Of a DNA stretch of 64,000 nucleotides, positions 1-7,956 are shown one piece after another. The notes under the pieces are model-generated. The model saw only the letters and a program-made list of their open reading frames with translations, was not told the origin of the DNA and did not search any database. Source of the DNA: Myxococcus qinghaiensis (lineage in GTDB: Bacteria; Myxococcota; Myxococcia; Myxococcales; Myxococcaceae); contig NZ_JAKCFA010000003.1 of NCBI RefSeq assembly GCF_024198215.1, positions 552,943 through 616,942 of the forward strand, in the 5' to 3' direction. A program made the translations under genes and the position numbers. Every line of letters begins with the position of its first letter. Positions within the stretch are counted from its first letter, which is position 1.

Positions 1-561
1 GACTTTCCCACCCTCAAACCCACGGGCACGCTGGACACCGCCACGCTGCGCGCCCTGGATGCGCTCGCTCCCGAGCCCGGCCTGAAGGGCCAGTCCCAGG
101 GGATTCCTCCCGCCGTCTACGACGGCCAGCCCGTGCGCGTCGTCGTCGCGCTGCGCGAGCACCGCACGTTCCTCTACGACAACGAGGGGCGCCTCCTGGA
201 CATCTTCCCGAACGCCTCGGGCACCACCGCCACACCCACGCGCGCGGGCCTCAAGGTCGTCCGAGCCCGACTGGACCAGGCCGCCGCCGAGGCAGCCGGG
301 GCGCGCCTGTGGAATGACAGGCACGTCTTCGGCACGCGCATCCTCGATTTGTCCTGGGCCGACGGGCGGCACTCCGCCGAGGAGCTTCACGGAACCAACG
401 CCCCCGCCCTGCTCGGTGGGGACGTGTCCCGTGGCTGCATCCGTCACTCGAACGAGGCCATCGTCGTGCTCCACGACGCGCTCTCCGCGGGAGACCGCGT
501 GGCCATCGTGGAGCACGTGGACGACCCGCACCTGGGCGGCGCCCTGGTGCCGGTCTCCTGA
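1..561 (+). CDS. L,D-transpeptidase (YkuD family), 3' part only
   Basis: The reading frame is open from the first base of the window, so the N-terminus lies outside; 186 residues remain. The first 20 or so residues resemble the end of a peptidoglycan-binding domain (GTLDTATLRALD). The rest is a YkuD catalytic domain: HGTN at residues 130-133 followed by SRGCIR with the catalytic cysteine at about residue 146, the conserved His...S-x-G-C-x-R arrangement of L,D-transpeptidases. The family makes 3-3 cross-links in peptidoglycan or attaches proteins to it in the periplasm. A signal peptide cannot be judged because the start is missing. It converges with the minus-strand AAA gene with only 3 bases between the stops. 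Confidence 0.9.
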   Translation, partial: DFPTLKPTGTLDTATLRALDALAPEPGLKGQSQGIPPAVYDGQPVRVVVALREHRTFLYDNEGRLLDIFPNASGTTATPTRAGLKVVRARLDQAAAEAAGARLWNDRHVFGTRILDLSWADGRHSAEELHGTNAPALLGGDVSRGCIRHSNEAIVVLHDALSAGDRVAIVEHVDDPHLGGALVPVS

Positions 562-564
562 GTG

Positions 565-2322
565 CTACCCCTCCTCGAGCAGCGCCTTCAGCTCGCGCAC
601 GCGGCGGGTGATGGCGTCGCGGTCCACCGAGCGGTAGACCTCCGGCAACAGCTCCCGGCTGGTGCACTCCTGCACGGCCACGAGGTTCTGGAGCTCGATT
701 TCCAGCGGGTAGCTGGGCGGCACGAAGTCCGCCAGCACCGCGGCCAGGTCCTCCTTCGCCACGGACTCGCGGCCCTCCGCCAGCGCGCGGAACTTCGAGC
801 GCACCATGACGGCCTCGATGTCCGCGCCGCTGAAGGCTCGAATCCCCTCCGGAATCATCGTGGAGAAGGAGTCGATGCCCTCCACGGACACGCCCGTCTT
901 CTTGGACATGACCTGGAACAGCTCGTCCCGCTCCGCGTCCGTCTGCGGATAGAAGAGCGCCAGGTGCTCCTCCGCGCGACCCTGTCGCTTCAGGTCGATG
1001 GGCAGCAGGTCCGGCCGCGCCGTCATCAGGAACCAGACAATCTTGCCGCGGTACTGCGTGTTGCCCATGAAGGAGGCAATCGAGCCGAACACGCGGCTGC
1101 TCGTCCCGGAGTCCCCGCCCGAGTCACGGTTGCCGAGGAAGGTGTCCGCCTCGTCAATCATCACCGCCACCGGCCACAGCGCCTTGAGGAGGTTGAAGAT
1201 CTTCTCGAGGTTCGCCTCGGTGACGCCCTGCCACTGGCTGCGGAAGTTCAGGAACTTCACCACCGGGATTCCAATCTCCCCGGCGAAGCAGCTCACCATG
1301 AACGTCTTGCCCGTGCCCACCGGGCCCGACAGCAGGTAGCCCATGGGCATGACTTCAATGCGCCCCTTCTTCAGCGCGGAGGCCGCCTGCCGCAGCATCT
1401 GCTTCGCCTTGGCATGTCCCGCCACCGCGTCCAGCGTGTGCGAGGGCTCGATGAACTCCAGCAGGCCGTGGCACTCCGCCTGGATGATCTCCTTCTTCTT
1501 CTCCTTGAGCAGGTCGGAGGTGATGCGAATCTCCCGCTCCAGCGCCTCCGTCAGCACGCGGTCCAGGTTGATGCGCGACAGGCCGGCCGTCATCTTCGCC
1601 AGGCCCGCCAGCGGGACTTCCGACAGCGACTGGAGCCGCTTGCCCTCCAGCTTGTAGCGCACGTACTCCAGCCGCTCCTCCTCGGTGGGGAGCGGCAGCT
1701 CAATCGGCGCCACGTAGGGGTTGCGGGAGATGCGCGGAGAGATGTCCGCCAGGTTCTCCGCCAGCAGCACCACGGACACGTCGCCCGCGAGGAACTGCGG
1801 GTCATGCGCCCACTTGTCCAGCGTGGCCAGCACGAAGCGGTCCTCGGACGACAGGTGGGAAATCTCCCCGCCCGGCACCAGCGTCTCCGCGAAGTCGATG
1901 ATGAGCGCCAGCGAGCGCCCCTCGCTCAGCCGCATCCGCAGGAAGTTCTCCAGAATCTGGAGCGCCCGACCCGGGTCTCTCGGCATCACCTTCGAGTAGT
2001 CCGTGCCGTACATCGCGTCGTAGCCGGCCATCGTCCGCGCCAGGTCCTTCTGCGTCTCTGGCGTGGCCGAGCGGATGCCCGACGAGCGGTCGTAGAAGAG
2101 GACGTGGTCCCTGCCGCCGAACAGCTCCTCGGAGAGGAAGGTCTTCAGCGTGCCGAAGCCCCGTCCGCCGTCCTCCAACTGGAGCGGCTGGAGGTCCCTC
2201 ACCGCCCCGAAGAGCAGGAAGGTGCTGACCGTCTTCGTGTAGTACTTGCGGGCCAGTTGCTGCGCCCAACGAGGGAGGTCCGCCAGCGGATCTTCCTTGT
2301 GAACCTTGCGCACCTTGCTCAC
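565..2322 (-). CDS. AAA family ATPase with a degenerate N-terminal ATPase-like half
   Basis: A 585-residue protein. The C-terminal half is a classical AAA module: Walker A GPVGTGKT near residues 333-340, Walker B with IDEAD near 389-393, and an arginine-rich segment (DLKRQGRAEEH) after it. The N-terminal half has a Walker-B-like hydrophobic stretch ending in IIDFAE but no P-loop, so it looks like an inactive second ATPase fold. I chose GTG at 2322 because AGGAGG lies 9 bases upstream; the longer frame back to GTG 2367 begins inside a perfect hairpin. It follows the Ser/Thr kinase gene on the same strand. A cytosolic remodelling or signalling role is inferred; the substrate is unknown. Confidence 0.88.
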   Translation of the reverse strand: MSKVRKVHKEDPLADLPRWAQQLARKYYTKTVSTFLLFGAVRDLQPLQLEDGGRGFGTLKTFLSEELFGGRDHVLFYDRSSGIRSATPETQKDLARTMAGYDAMYGTDYSKVMPRDPGRALQILENFLRMRLSEGRSLALIIDFAETLVPGGEISHLSSEDRFVLATLDKWAHDPQFLAGDVSVVLLAENLADISPRISRNPYVAPIELPLPTEEERLEYVRYKLEGKRLQSLSEVPLAGLAKMTAGLSRINLDRVLTEALEREIRITSDLLKEKKKEIIQAECHGLLEFIEPSHTLDAVAGHAKAKQMLRQAASALKKGRIEVMPMGYLLSGPVGTGKTFMVSCFAGEIGIPVVKFLNFRSQWQGVTEANLEKIFNLLKALWPVAVMIDEADTFLGNRDSGGDSGTSSRVFGSIASFMGNTQYRGKIVWFLMTARPDLLPIDLKRQGRAEEHLALFYPQTDAERDELFQVMSKKTGVSVEGIDSFSTMIPEGIRAFSGADIEAVMVRSKFRALAEGRESVAKEDLAAVLADFVPPSYPLEIELQNLVAVQECTSRELLPEVYRSVDRDAITRRVRELKALLEEG

Positions 2323-2366
2323 GGACACACGCCTCCTGTCGCTCCTCCGGACGGGGAGCTGACGCA

Positions 2367-2390
2367 CCCGCTTCCCACGAGGGAAGCGGG
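2367..2390 (-). terminator. Hairpin between kinase and AAA ATPase genes
   Basis: Perfect inverted repeat with 10-base arms (CCCGCTTCCC / GGGAAGCGGG) around a 4-base loop ACGA. It lies 17 bases after the stop of the kinase gene on the minus strand and before the AAA ribosome binding site. There is no run of T after it, so it may weaken read-through or protect a 3' end rather than act as a full intrinsic terminator. Confidence 0.5.
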
Positions 2391-2407
2391 GCTCGATTTC
2401 ATGGAAT

Positions 2408-5044
2408 CTAACGGCAGCGGGGCTGACGCTTGAGGGAAACCGTCGCCGTGGCGATGGATTCTCCGGCCTCCGGCGCGGGCACGTCCACCTCCGCGTCGTT
2501 GTGGCACTTCAGCTTCAGCGTGAGCTGGCGCACGTTCGGATTCACCAGCACCGTGGCCGGCGTCTCGCCCAGCTCCTGGCCGTTCGCGAAGATGACGGCG
2601 CCCGCGGGCTTGGAGTCGATCTTCACCGACACCTTGGACACCACGGGCTCCAGCTTCAGCGACACCTCGAAGGGGCCATCGCCCGTCAGCGGCACCCGCT
2701 TGGACGCCGGCTTGTGCTGCGGCGCGCTGATCTCCACCACCCACTCCTGCCCGGAGATGGGGACGCCCTTGATGAACGCATCCGAGGCGCCCTGCGCTCG
2801 GACGACCTTGCCGTCCACCTTCACCTGGGCATCCGACGGCTGGGTGACGAGCACCAGTGACGCGGTGCGCACCAGGCTCTCCAGGACGATATCCAGCTGC
2901 TCCACGCCCTTGCCGCTGTTGACCTGGAGGGTCCGCGTGAAGGTCTTGTAGCCCTCCGCGCTCACCGTGACCATGACCTGCCCGGCCGTCACCTCGCGCA
3001 ACAGCGTGGTGCCAGCGCCCTCCACGGGGATGGGCTGGGTGTCCAACGTCACCTGCATCCGGCCGCGCACCTCGGGAGGCACGCGCTGGAGGTCCAGCAT
3101 GACGTAGCCGACCCCGGGCCGGCTCACCATCCACCCCACGAGGCCGAGCACCAGCAGCGCGGCCACGCCGGCCAGCGCGTAGAGCACCCGCTTGTCCAGG
3201 CCCCGTCGGCCCAGCGCGGGCACGGCGGCGGTCGGCCGGTCCTCCTGCTCGTCGTCGTCCTCATGCTCGACATGGCGAGCCGGAGGCGGCCGTGGCGGAG
3301 TCCCCGCGCCGAGCATGGGCGGCGGACGCGAGTGGCCGCCCTGCATCCCCTCCGCCAGCGCCGCGCGGGAGACGCCCTGCGAGACGTCCGGCGGCAGCGC
3401 CGAGCGCGGAATCCCCTGGGAGACGTCCGGCGAGGGACCTTCCCGGACGATGCGGGGCAGCCCATCTCCACCGCCACGGCTGCCACGCGGTCCTGGCGCC
3501 GAGTTGGCGACCTCCGAGGGCATCAGCGTGGGCACCGTCACCGAAGGACGGGCCGGCGCGCCCGCGGGCGTCAGCACGGGCATGGACGGCAGGGAGTTGT
3601 TGCGAGGAGGCGCCTGCGGCGGGAGGACCGCCGTCTTGCCCGTGGTGGGCTCGTCGTCCTCGTCCTCCTCCTGGACCTGGTTGCGCGACTCCAGCGGAGT
3701 GACGGCGCGGCCCACCGCGGCGCCCGGCTGGGTCGTCGGCTCCGGCCGCTCGTCGAAGACGTGGTCGCTGGACACCAGCTGCGTGGCCTGGACCTCGTCC
3801 TCCTTCGGCGCGGGCGCGGCGGTGGCCGCCGTCAGCCGGGGCAGCGCGGCCAGCGTGGGCGAGCGCCGCACGCCGGTGGGGGACACGGAGCCCATCGTCG
3901 CGGTGGACCGGGGCGGCGCGCCCATCGGCTGCACCACGGGAACCGCCTGCGGGGGCGGCGCCGAGGGAGCCGCCGCGGGCATGGCCATCATCCCGCCGGA
4001 GCCACCCGTGCTGAAGCCCGTGGCCGCCTCCAGCGCGGCGAGCATGCCGTCGGGAGGACGGATGTCGGCGTAGTCGGACAGCCGCTGCCGCTCGCGCTCC
4101 ACTTCCTCCGCGAAGGTGGACTTCATGTACTGCATGAGGTCCTTGCGGCCGAAGATGGTCTCGCTGGTGATGAGGAAGCGCTGCAGGTCATCGCCCAGCT
4201 CGCTGGCGTACTGGTAGCGCTCGTCCACGTCCTTGGCGAGCGCGCGCATGACAATCTTCTCCAGCGCCTCTGGGATTCGCCGGTTGAACGTGGACGGCGG
4301 CGGCACCTCCGCCTTGCGCACCTTCTCCAGCACGCTGAAGTCGCTGTCGCCCACGAAGAGCCGCTCGCCCGTGAGCATCTCGTAGAGACACACGCCGATG
4401 GCGAACACGTCCGAGCGCCGGTCCAACGGCAGGCCGCGGATCTGCTCCGGGCTCATGTAGCCGAACTTGCCCTTGAGGATGCCCGCCTGCGTCTTGGTCG
4501 CCTTGCCCGCCGCCTTGGCGATGCCGAAGTCGATGACCTTGACCTCGCCCTCGAAGGAGATGAGGACGTTCTGCGGCGAGATGTCGCGGTGGACGATGTT
4601 CATGTCCCGCCCCATCCCGTCCTTCTTCCGGTGGGCGTAGTCCAGGCCCTCGCACATCTTGGACAGGCAGAAGGCCACCAGCGGCACCGGCGCGGGCTCA
4701 CCCTTCTTCCGGCAGCGGTCGAAGATGGCCCGCATGTCCTTGCCGGGGATGTACTCCATCGAGATGAAGTAGCTGCTGACGATCTGCCCCAGCTCGTAGA
4801 TCTGCGCGATGTTGGCGTGGCTCAGCTGGACGCTGATCTTCGCCTCATCGATGAACATCGAGATGAACTCTTCGTCCTCCGCGATGTTCGGCAGGATGCG
4901 CTTGATGGCCACGAGCCGCTCGAAGCCGCTCGCGCCGAACTGCTTGCCGCGCCACACCTCCGCCATGCCGCCGATGTTGACGCGGTCCAGTAGGAGGTAC
5001 TTCCCAAATGGGATGGGCTGACGCTTCGGTTGAGAGGTCGTCAC
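2408..5044 (-). CDS. Membrane Ser/Thr protein kinase with C-terminal PEGA domains
   Basis: An 878-residue eukaryote-like kinase. The kinase domain spans about residues 14-320: glycine loop VNIGGMAEVWRG, VAIK lysine 48, glutamate 67 in IDEAK, HRDISPQN with catalytic D154, and DFG at 172-174, all intact. A Pro/Ala-rich acidic linker (about 340-615) leads to one membrane helix near 620-642 (VLYALAGVAALLVLGLVGWM). The remaining 235 residues, predicted outside the membrane, contain about three PEGA-like repeats (for example KIDSKPAGAVIFANGQELGE). This is the usual Pkn layout of myxobacteria: cytosolic kinase, extracytoplasmic PEGA sensor or adhesion part. The adjacent AAA ATPase is a candidate partner or substrate, by position only. 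Confidence 0.95.
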   Translation of the reverse strand: MTTSQPKRQPIPFGKYLLLDRVNIGGMAEVWRGKQFGASGFERLVAIKRILPNIAEDEEFISMFIDEAKISVQLSHANIAQIYELGQIVSSYFISMEYIPGKDMRAIFDRCRKKGEPAPVPLVAFCLSKMCEGLDYAHRKKDGMGRDMNIVHRDISPQNVLISFEGEVKVIDFGIAKAAGKATKTQAGILKGKFGYMSPEQIRGLPLDRRSDVFAIGVCLYEMLTGERLFVGDSDFSVLEKVRKAEVPPPSTFNRRIPEALEKIVMRALAKDVDERYQYASELGDDLQRFLITSETIFGRKDLMQYMKSTFAEEVERERQRLSDYADIRPPDGMLAALEAATGFSTGGSGGMMAMPAAAPSAPPPQAVPVVQPMGAPPRSTATMGSVSPTGVRRSPTLAALPRLTAATAAPAPKEDEVQATQLVSSDHVFDERPEPTTQPGAAVGRAVTPLESRNQVQEEDEDDEPTTGKTAVLPPQAPPRNNSLPSMPVLTPAGAPARPSVTVPTLMPSEVANSAPGPRGSRGGGDGLPRIVREGPSPDVSQGIPRSALPPDVSQGVSRAALAEGMQGGHSRPPPMLGAGTPPRPPPARHVEHEDDDEQEDRPTAAVPALGRRGLDKRVLYALAGVAALLVLGLVGWMVSRPGVGYVMLDLQRVPPEVRGRMQVTLDTQPIPVEGAGTTLLREVTAGQVMVTVSAEGYKTFTRTLQVNSGKGVEQLDIVLESLVRTASLVLVTQPSDAQVKVDGKVVRAQGASDAFIKGVPISGQEWVVEISAPQHKPASKRVPLTGDGPFEVSLKLEPVVSKVSVKIDSKPAGAVIFANGQELGETPATVLVNPNVRQLTLKLKCHNDAEVDVPAPEAGESIATATVSLKRQPRCR

Positions 5045-5141
5045 GTGGGGGAGGGTCCGTTCAATGGGAGCCTAGCGATCGCCCCTCTGTAGGGTCAACC
5101 ACACGGAGACCCTCACGCGCTCTCCAGGCAGGCAGGCAACA

Positions 5142-5164
5142 GGCGCGTAGCAGCGCCAATTTTT
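5142..5164 (+). terminator. Possible intrinsic terminator, plus orientation
   Basis: GGCGC and GCGCC arms separated by six bases, followed by AATTTTT. The T run makes it a terminator for plus-strand transcription, opposite to the genes on both sides, so it may limit antisense transcription into the ABC operon. On the minus strand the same hairpin lies just past the stop at 5166 but lacks a T run. Confidence 0.35.
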
Positions 5165-5165
5165 C

Positions 5166-5978
5166 TCAAGGTTGAAGACTGGAGGTGCCTCCGTCGGTGC
5201 CGCCCTCGGCCGCGGGGGCCGGGGCATCCCGGAACGCCGGGCTTGGCTCGGCCGGGGCATCCCGGAACGCAGTGCCCGGCTCGGGCGGGTCCTCCTCGGC
5301 GATGGCGGGCTGGACCAGCAGGAAGCGCACCTTCCCCTCGGCGGAGAGCAGCTCCGGCGCCCCGAAGCGCTTCTCCGCGGCAAGGCCCACCAGCGTCACC
5401 CAGGCGCCCTTGCGCTCGGGGGCGACGCAGTACAACAGCGTCCCGGGACGGACGCCTGGGGCATCGCGTACCGGGCCCTCGCAGTCCTTTCGGACCTGGA
5501 GGGCGTAGGCGGTCAGCGGCTCCCCATGCACCAGGTAGGGCGGCCGCCCCAACTCCTCCAGCAGGGGCTGGAGCACGCGGGGGTCCTCGGCCACTGCGTC
5601 CTGGGTGGACAGGGCCTGGGCCAGCTTGTGGAAGCGCTGGAGGCTCATGGACGCCATGTCCGTGGAGTCGATGGGGATGCGGCTCTCCGCCAGCACGAGG
5701 TCCGCGAAGAGCGCGCCGACGAGGACGATGGGCAGGAGCCGGAAGCCCTTGAAGCCCTCGACCTTGCCTTGCACCAGTCCCATGACGGCGACCACCGTCG
5801 CCAGGGCGGCCAGCGCCAGCACCACCGAGGGGCGGATGGGTGAGGGCAGCTCCACGAGGGCGGAGACATCGGCGGTCCGGGCGCGCAGCGCGTCGGCCAG
5901 GTCTCCTCCGTAGATCCAGGCGATGGCGGCCAGGCTGAGCACATTGCCCAGCAGCGTCTTTCGGGAGGGGAGCGTCAT
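5166..5978 (-). CDS. Membrane protein of the ABC exporter operon, unknown function
   Basis: A 270-residue protein that starts with ATG overlapping the stop of the upstream permease (ATGA), so it is translationally coupled to it. Three hydrophobic segments are visible at about residues 10-25, 52-71 and 81-98, followed by a soluble region of about 130 residues and an acidic Pro/Ala-rich tail in which AFRDAPA occurs twice. The same frame stays open far upstream, but that part only shadows the permease. I do not recognise the soluble domain. Position as last gene of the exporter operon suggests an accessory role, for example coupling the transporter to its substrate, but this is inference. Confidence 0.8.
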   Translation of the reverse strand: MTLPSRKTLLGNVLSLAAIAWIYGGDLADALRARTADVSALVELPSPIRPSVVLALAALATVVAVMGLVQGKVEGFKGFRLLPIVLVGALFADLVLAESRIPIDSTDMASMSLQRFHKLAQALSTQDAVAEDPRVLQPLLEELGRPPYLVHGEPLTAYALQVRKDCEGPVRDAPGVRPGTLLYCVAPERKGAWVTLVGLAAEKRFGAPELLSAEGKVRFLLVQPAIAEEDPPEPGTAFRDAPAEPSPAFRDAPAPAAEGGTDGGTSSLQP

Positions 5979-7258
5979 CCAGCGAGCGTCCGTGCGGGGT
6001 CGGTGGCGGCGGCGCGGCGGCTGGGGAAGTAGGCCCCGGCCAGCGCGGCCAGGAGTCCCAGCACCACCCCACCCAGCACCACCGGCCAGGGGAAGGAGAA
6101 GAAGCTGTCGGGCTTGAACGGGAAGTTGGGCAGGTAGCCCGCGGCCAGGCGGTTGACGCCCAGGGACGCGAGGAGCGCCACCCCGGTGCCAATGGCCCCG
6201 CCGGCCAGGCCCACCACGGCGGACTCGGCCAGGACGATGGCCCGGATGTCCGAGCGCGACGCGCCCACCGCCTGCATCACGCCAATCTCCTTGGCGCGCG
6301 CGCGCACCGAGGCCGACAGCGCGTGGGCGATGTTCACCGCCGCCAGGATGCAGATGAGGATGGACAGGAGCGCCAGCGCGGAGGTCGTGAGCGCGACGGC
6401 CGCGCCCGTGTTCTCCGCCATGCGGCGCTCCTGGTCGTCGATTTCCAGGCCCATGGCCTTCACGGCGTCCACCAGCGCGGGCACCTTGGACGGGTCCGTG
6501 GCGACGAGGGTGACACCGGTGAAGGTGTCCGCGTCCACGCCCGCCTCGCGGTTGATGCGCATCGCCGTCTCCAGCGGAATGGTGATTCCGGCGAACATGG
6601 CCCGGTCCGACGCGCCCACCACCTGCGTCTGCGCGGAGCGGCTGGGCCCCGACGCGGAGTTCGCCGACACGTAGGAGCGGTTGAACTCCACCGGGAAGCC
6701 GAAGCCGACAATCATGTTGGCGGAGAGCTGCGGCAGCTTGCGCGCCGGGGCGAACGTCTTGTTGTACAGCTCCAGGAGCCGCGTGGAGACGAGCACCGGA
6801 ATCGGCTGTCCCTCGCCCGGGTCCTTGAACTCGCCCAGCTGCGAGTCGCCCTTCACGAGCGACGGCTCCACGCCCATGGCCAGCACCTCCATGCCCATGC
6901 GCAGCTTGGTGCCGAAGAAGACGCCGTCGTAGCGAGTCACCGCCGGCACGCGCACGTTCATCTTCCGGTGCGCCGCCTCCACGCCGGGCAGCGTGCGCAG
7001 GCGCTCCACCGCCTCCGCGTCCAGCTTGCCGCCGCCCAGGAGCGAGCCCAGCGACACCGCCGCGGGCACCACGTCCACCATGCGCGCGTCGTTGGGGAAG
7101 ATCTTCTCGCGGATGACCTGGCCCACGCCCAGGCCCAGGCCGATGAAGAACACCAGCGTGCCCACGCCCATGGCCACGCCGAACGCGGAGAAGAAGGCGC
7201 CCCGGCGCTCGCGCGCGAGGCTCAGTCGGACCAGTCGGGACAGCGCGTCCAGCCTCAC
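5975..7258 (-). CDS. ABC transporter permease, MacB/LolC-like (FtsX fold)
   Basis: A 427-residue permease with the topology of the MacB/LolCE type: one N-terminal membrane helix (about residues 20-46), a periplasmic domain of about 235 residues, and three C-terminal helices (roughly 285-308, 330-355, 390-412). The conserved ARAKEIGVMQAVGAS segment, typical of FtsX-domain permeases, lies just after the second helix. Such proteins do not translocate substrate through the bilayer; they extract lipoproteins or move periplasmic substrates by mechanotransmission. The start overlaps the end of the ATPase gene by four bases. Together with the ATPase and the following lipoprotein it forms a four-gene operon. 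Confidence 0.93.
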   Translation of the reverse strand: MRLDALSRLVRLSLARERRGAFFSAFGVAMGVGTLVFFIGLGLGVGQVIREKIFPNDARMVDVVPAAVSLGSLLGGGKLDAEAVERLRTLPGVEAAHRKMNVRVPAVTRYDGVFFGTKLRMGMEVLAMGVEPSLVKGDSQLGEFKDPGEGQPIPVLVSTRLLELYNKTFAPARKLPQLSANMIVGFGFPVEFNRSYVSANSASGPSRSAQTQVVGASDRAMFAGITIPLETAMRINREAGVDADTFTGVTLVATDPSKVPALVDAVKAMGLEIDDQERRMAENTGAAVALTTSALALLSILICILAAVNIAHALSASVRARAKEIGVMQAVGASRSDIRAIVLAESAVVGLAGGAIGTGVALLASLGVNRLAAGYLPNFPFKPDSFFSFPWPVVLGGVVLGLLAALAGAYFPSRRAAATDPARTLAG

Positions 7259-7956
7259 GGGGCACCTCCCAGGGCCACGCGCTCCGTGGCGCGCTCCTCC
7301 ACGAGCTTGCCCTCCTTGAGCCGCAACACCCGCCGCGCGGCGACGCTCATCCGCTCCTCGTGCGTGACGGCGAGCACGGTGAGCCCCTCGCGGTGCAGCT
7401 CGCGGAAGAGCTGGATGACGCCGTCACCGGTGGCCGCATCCAGGTTGCCGGTGGGCTCGTCACACAGGAGCAGCCGGGGGCCGCCGTAGAGGGCGCGGGC
7501 GATGGCCACGCGCTGACGCTCGCCACCGGACAGGCGCACCGGGGCGCGGTCCTTCTTCGCGCCCAGGCCCACGCGCTCCAGCAGGGCCTCCGCGCGCTTG
7601 ACGGAATCCGAGGTGCGCGGGCCGAAGTACGAGGGCAGCAGCACGTTCTCCAGCGCGGACAGGTTGGGGATGAGGTGGAAGGACTGGAAGACGAAGCCCA
7701 CGTGCGTGTTGCGGAAGCGCGCCAGGGCCTTGTCCTTCAGGCCCCCGAGCGTCACCCCGCCCACCTTCACCTCGCCCCGGTAGTCGACATCCAGGCCGCC
7801 CAACAGGTGCAGCAGCGTGGACTTGCCGCTGCCGGACGGGCCCACCACGGCGACGAAGTCCCCGGCTTCCACGTCCAGGGACATCGAATCGAGCACCCGC
7901 ACCCGGGTGCCATCTCCATCCAGATATTCCTTGGTGACGTCTCGAGCGTGAATCAC
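7255..7956 (-). CDS. ABC transporter ATP-binding protein, LolD/MacB type
   Basis: A 233-residue ATPase. Walker A GPSGSGKS lies near residue 40, the Q-loop region is VGFVFQSFHLIPNLS, the signature is LSGGERQRVAIARAL and Walker B is LLLCDEPTGNLD, followed by the H-loop VTHEE. This sequence style and length place it in the LolD/MacB/FtsE subfamily that powers FtsX-fold permeases. The start is GTG, overlapping the stop of the preceding lipoprotein gene (GTGA), and its own stop overlaps the permease start. It energises the permease encoded immediately downstream. LolD proper cannot be separated from MacB-like relatives by sequence alone here. Confidence 0.95.
   Translation of the reverse strand: MIHARDVTKEYLDGDGTRVRVLDSMSLDVEAGDFVAVVGPSGSGKSTLLHLLGGLDVDYRGEVKVGGVTLGGLKDKALARFRNTHVGFVFQSFHLIPNLSALENVLLPSYFGPRTSDSVKRAEALLERVGLGAKKDRAPVRLSGGERQRVAIARALYGGPRLLLCDEPTGNLDAATGDGVIQLFRELHREGLTVLAVTHEERMSVAARRVLRLKEGKLVEERATERVALGGAP

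Noticed and set aside
562..2433. Long plus-strand open frame opposite the AAA ATPase, with similar long frames opposite most genes
   Set aside because: High GC gives long antisense frames. The proteins are rich in Arg/His/Gln with no domain, while the minus-strand gene has complete AAA motifs.
5166..7265. One 699-codon frame suggesting a fused protein
   Set aside because: The upstream 430 codons are an out-of-frame shadow of the FtsX-type permease, and a proper ATGA junction at 5975-5978 starts the real gene.
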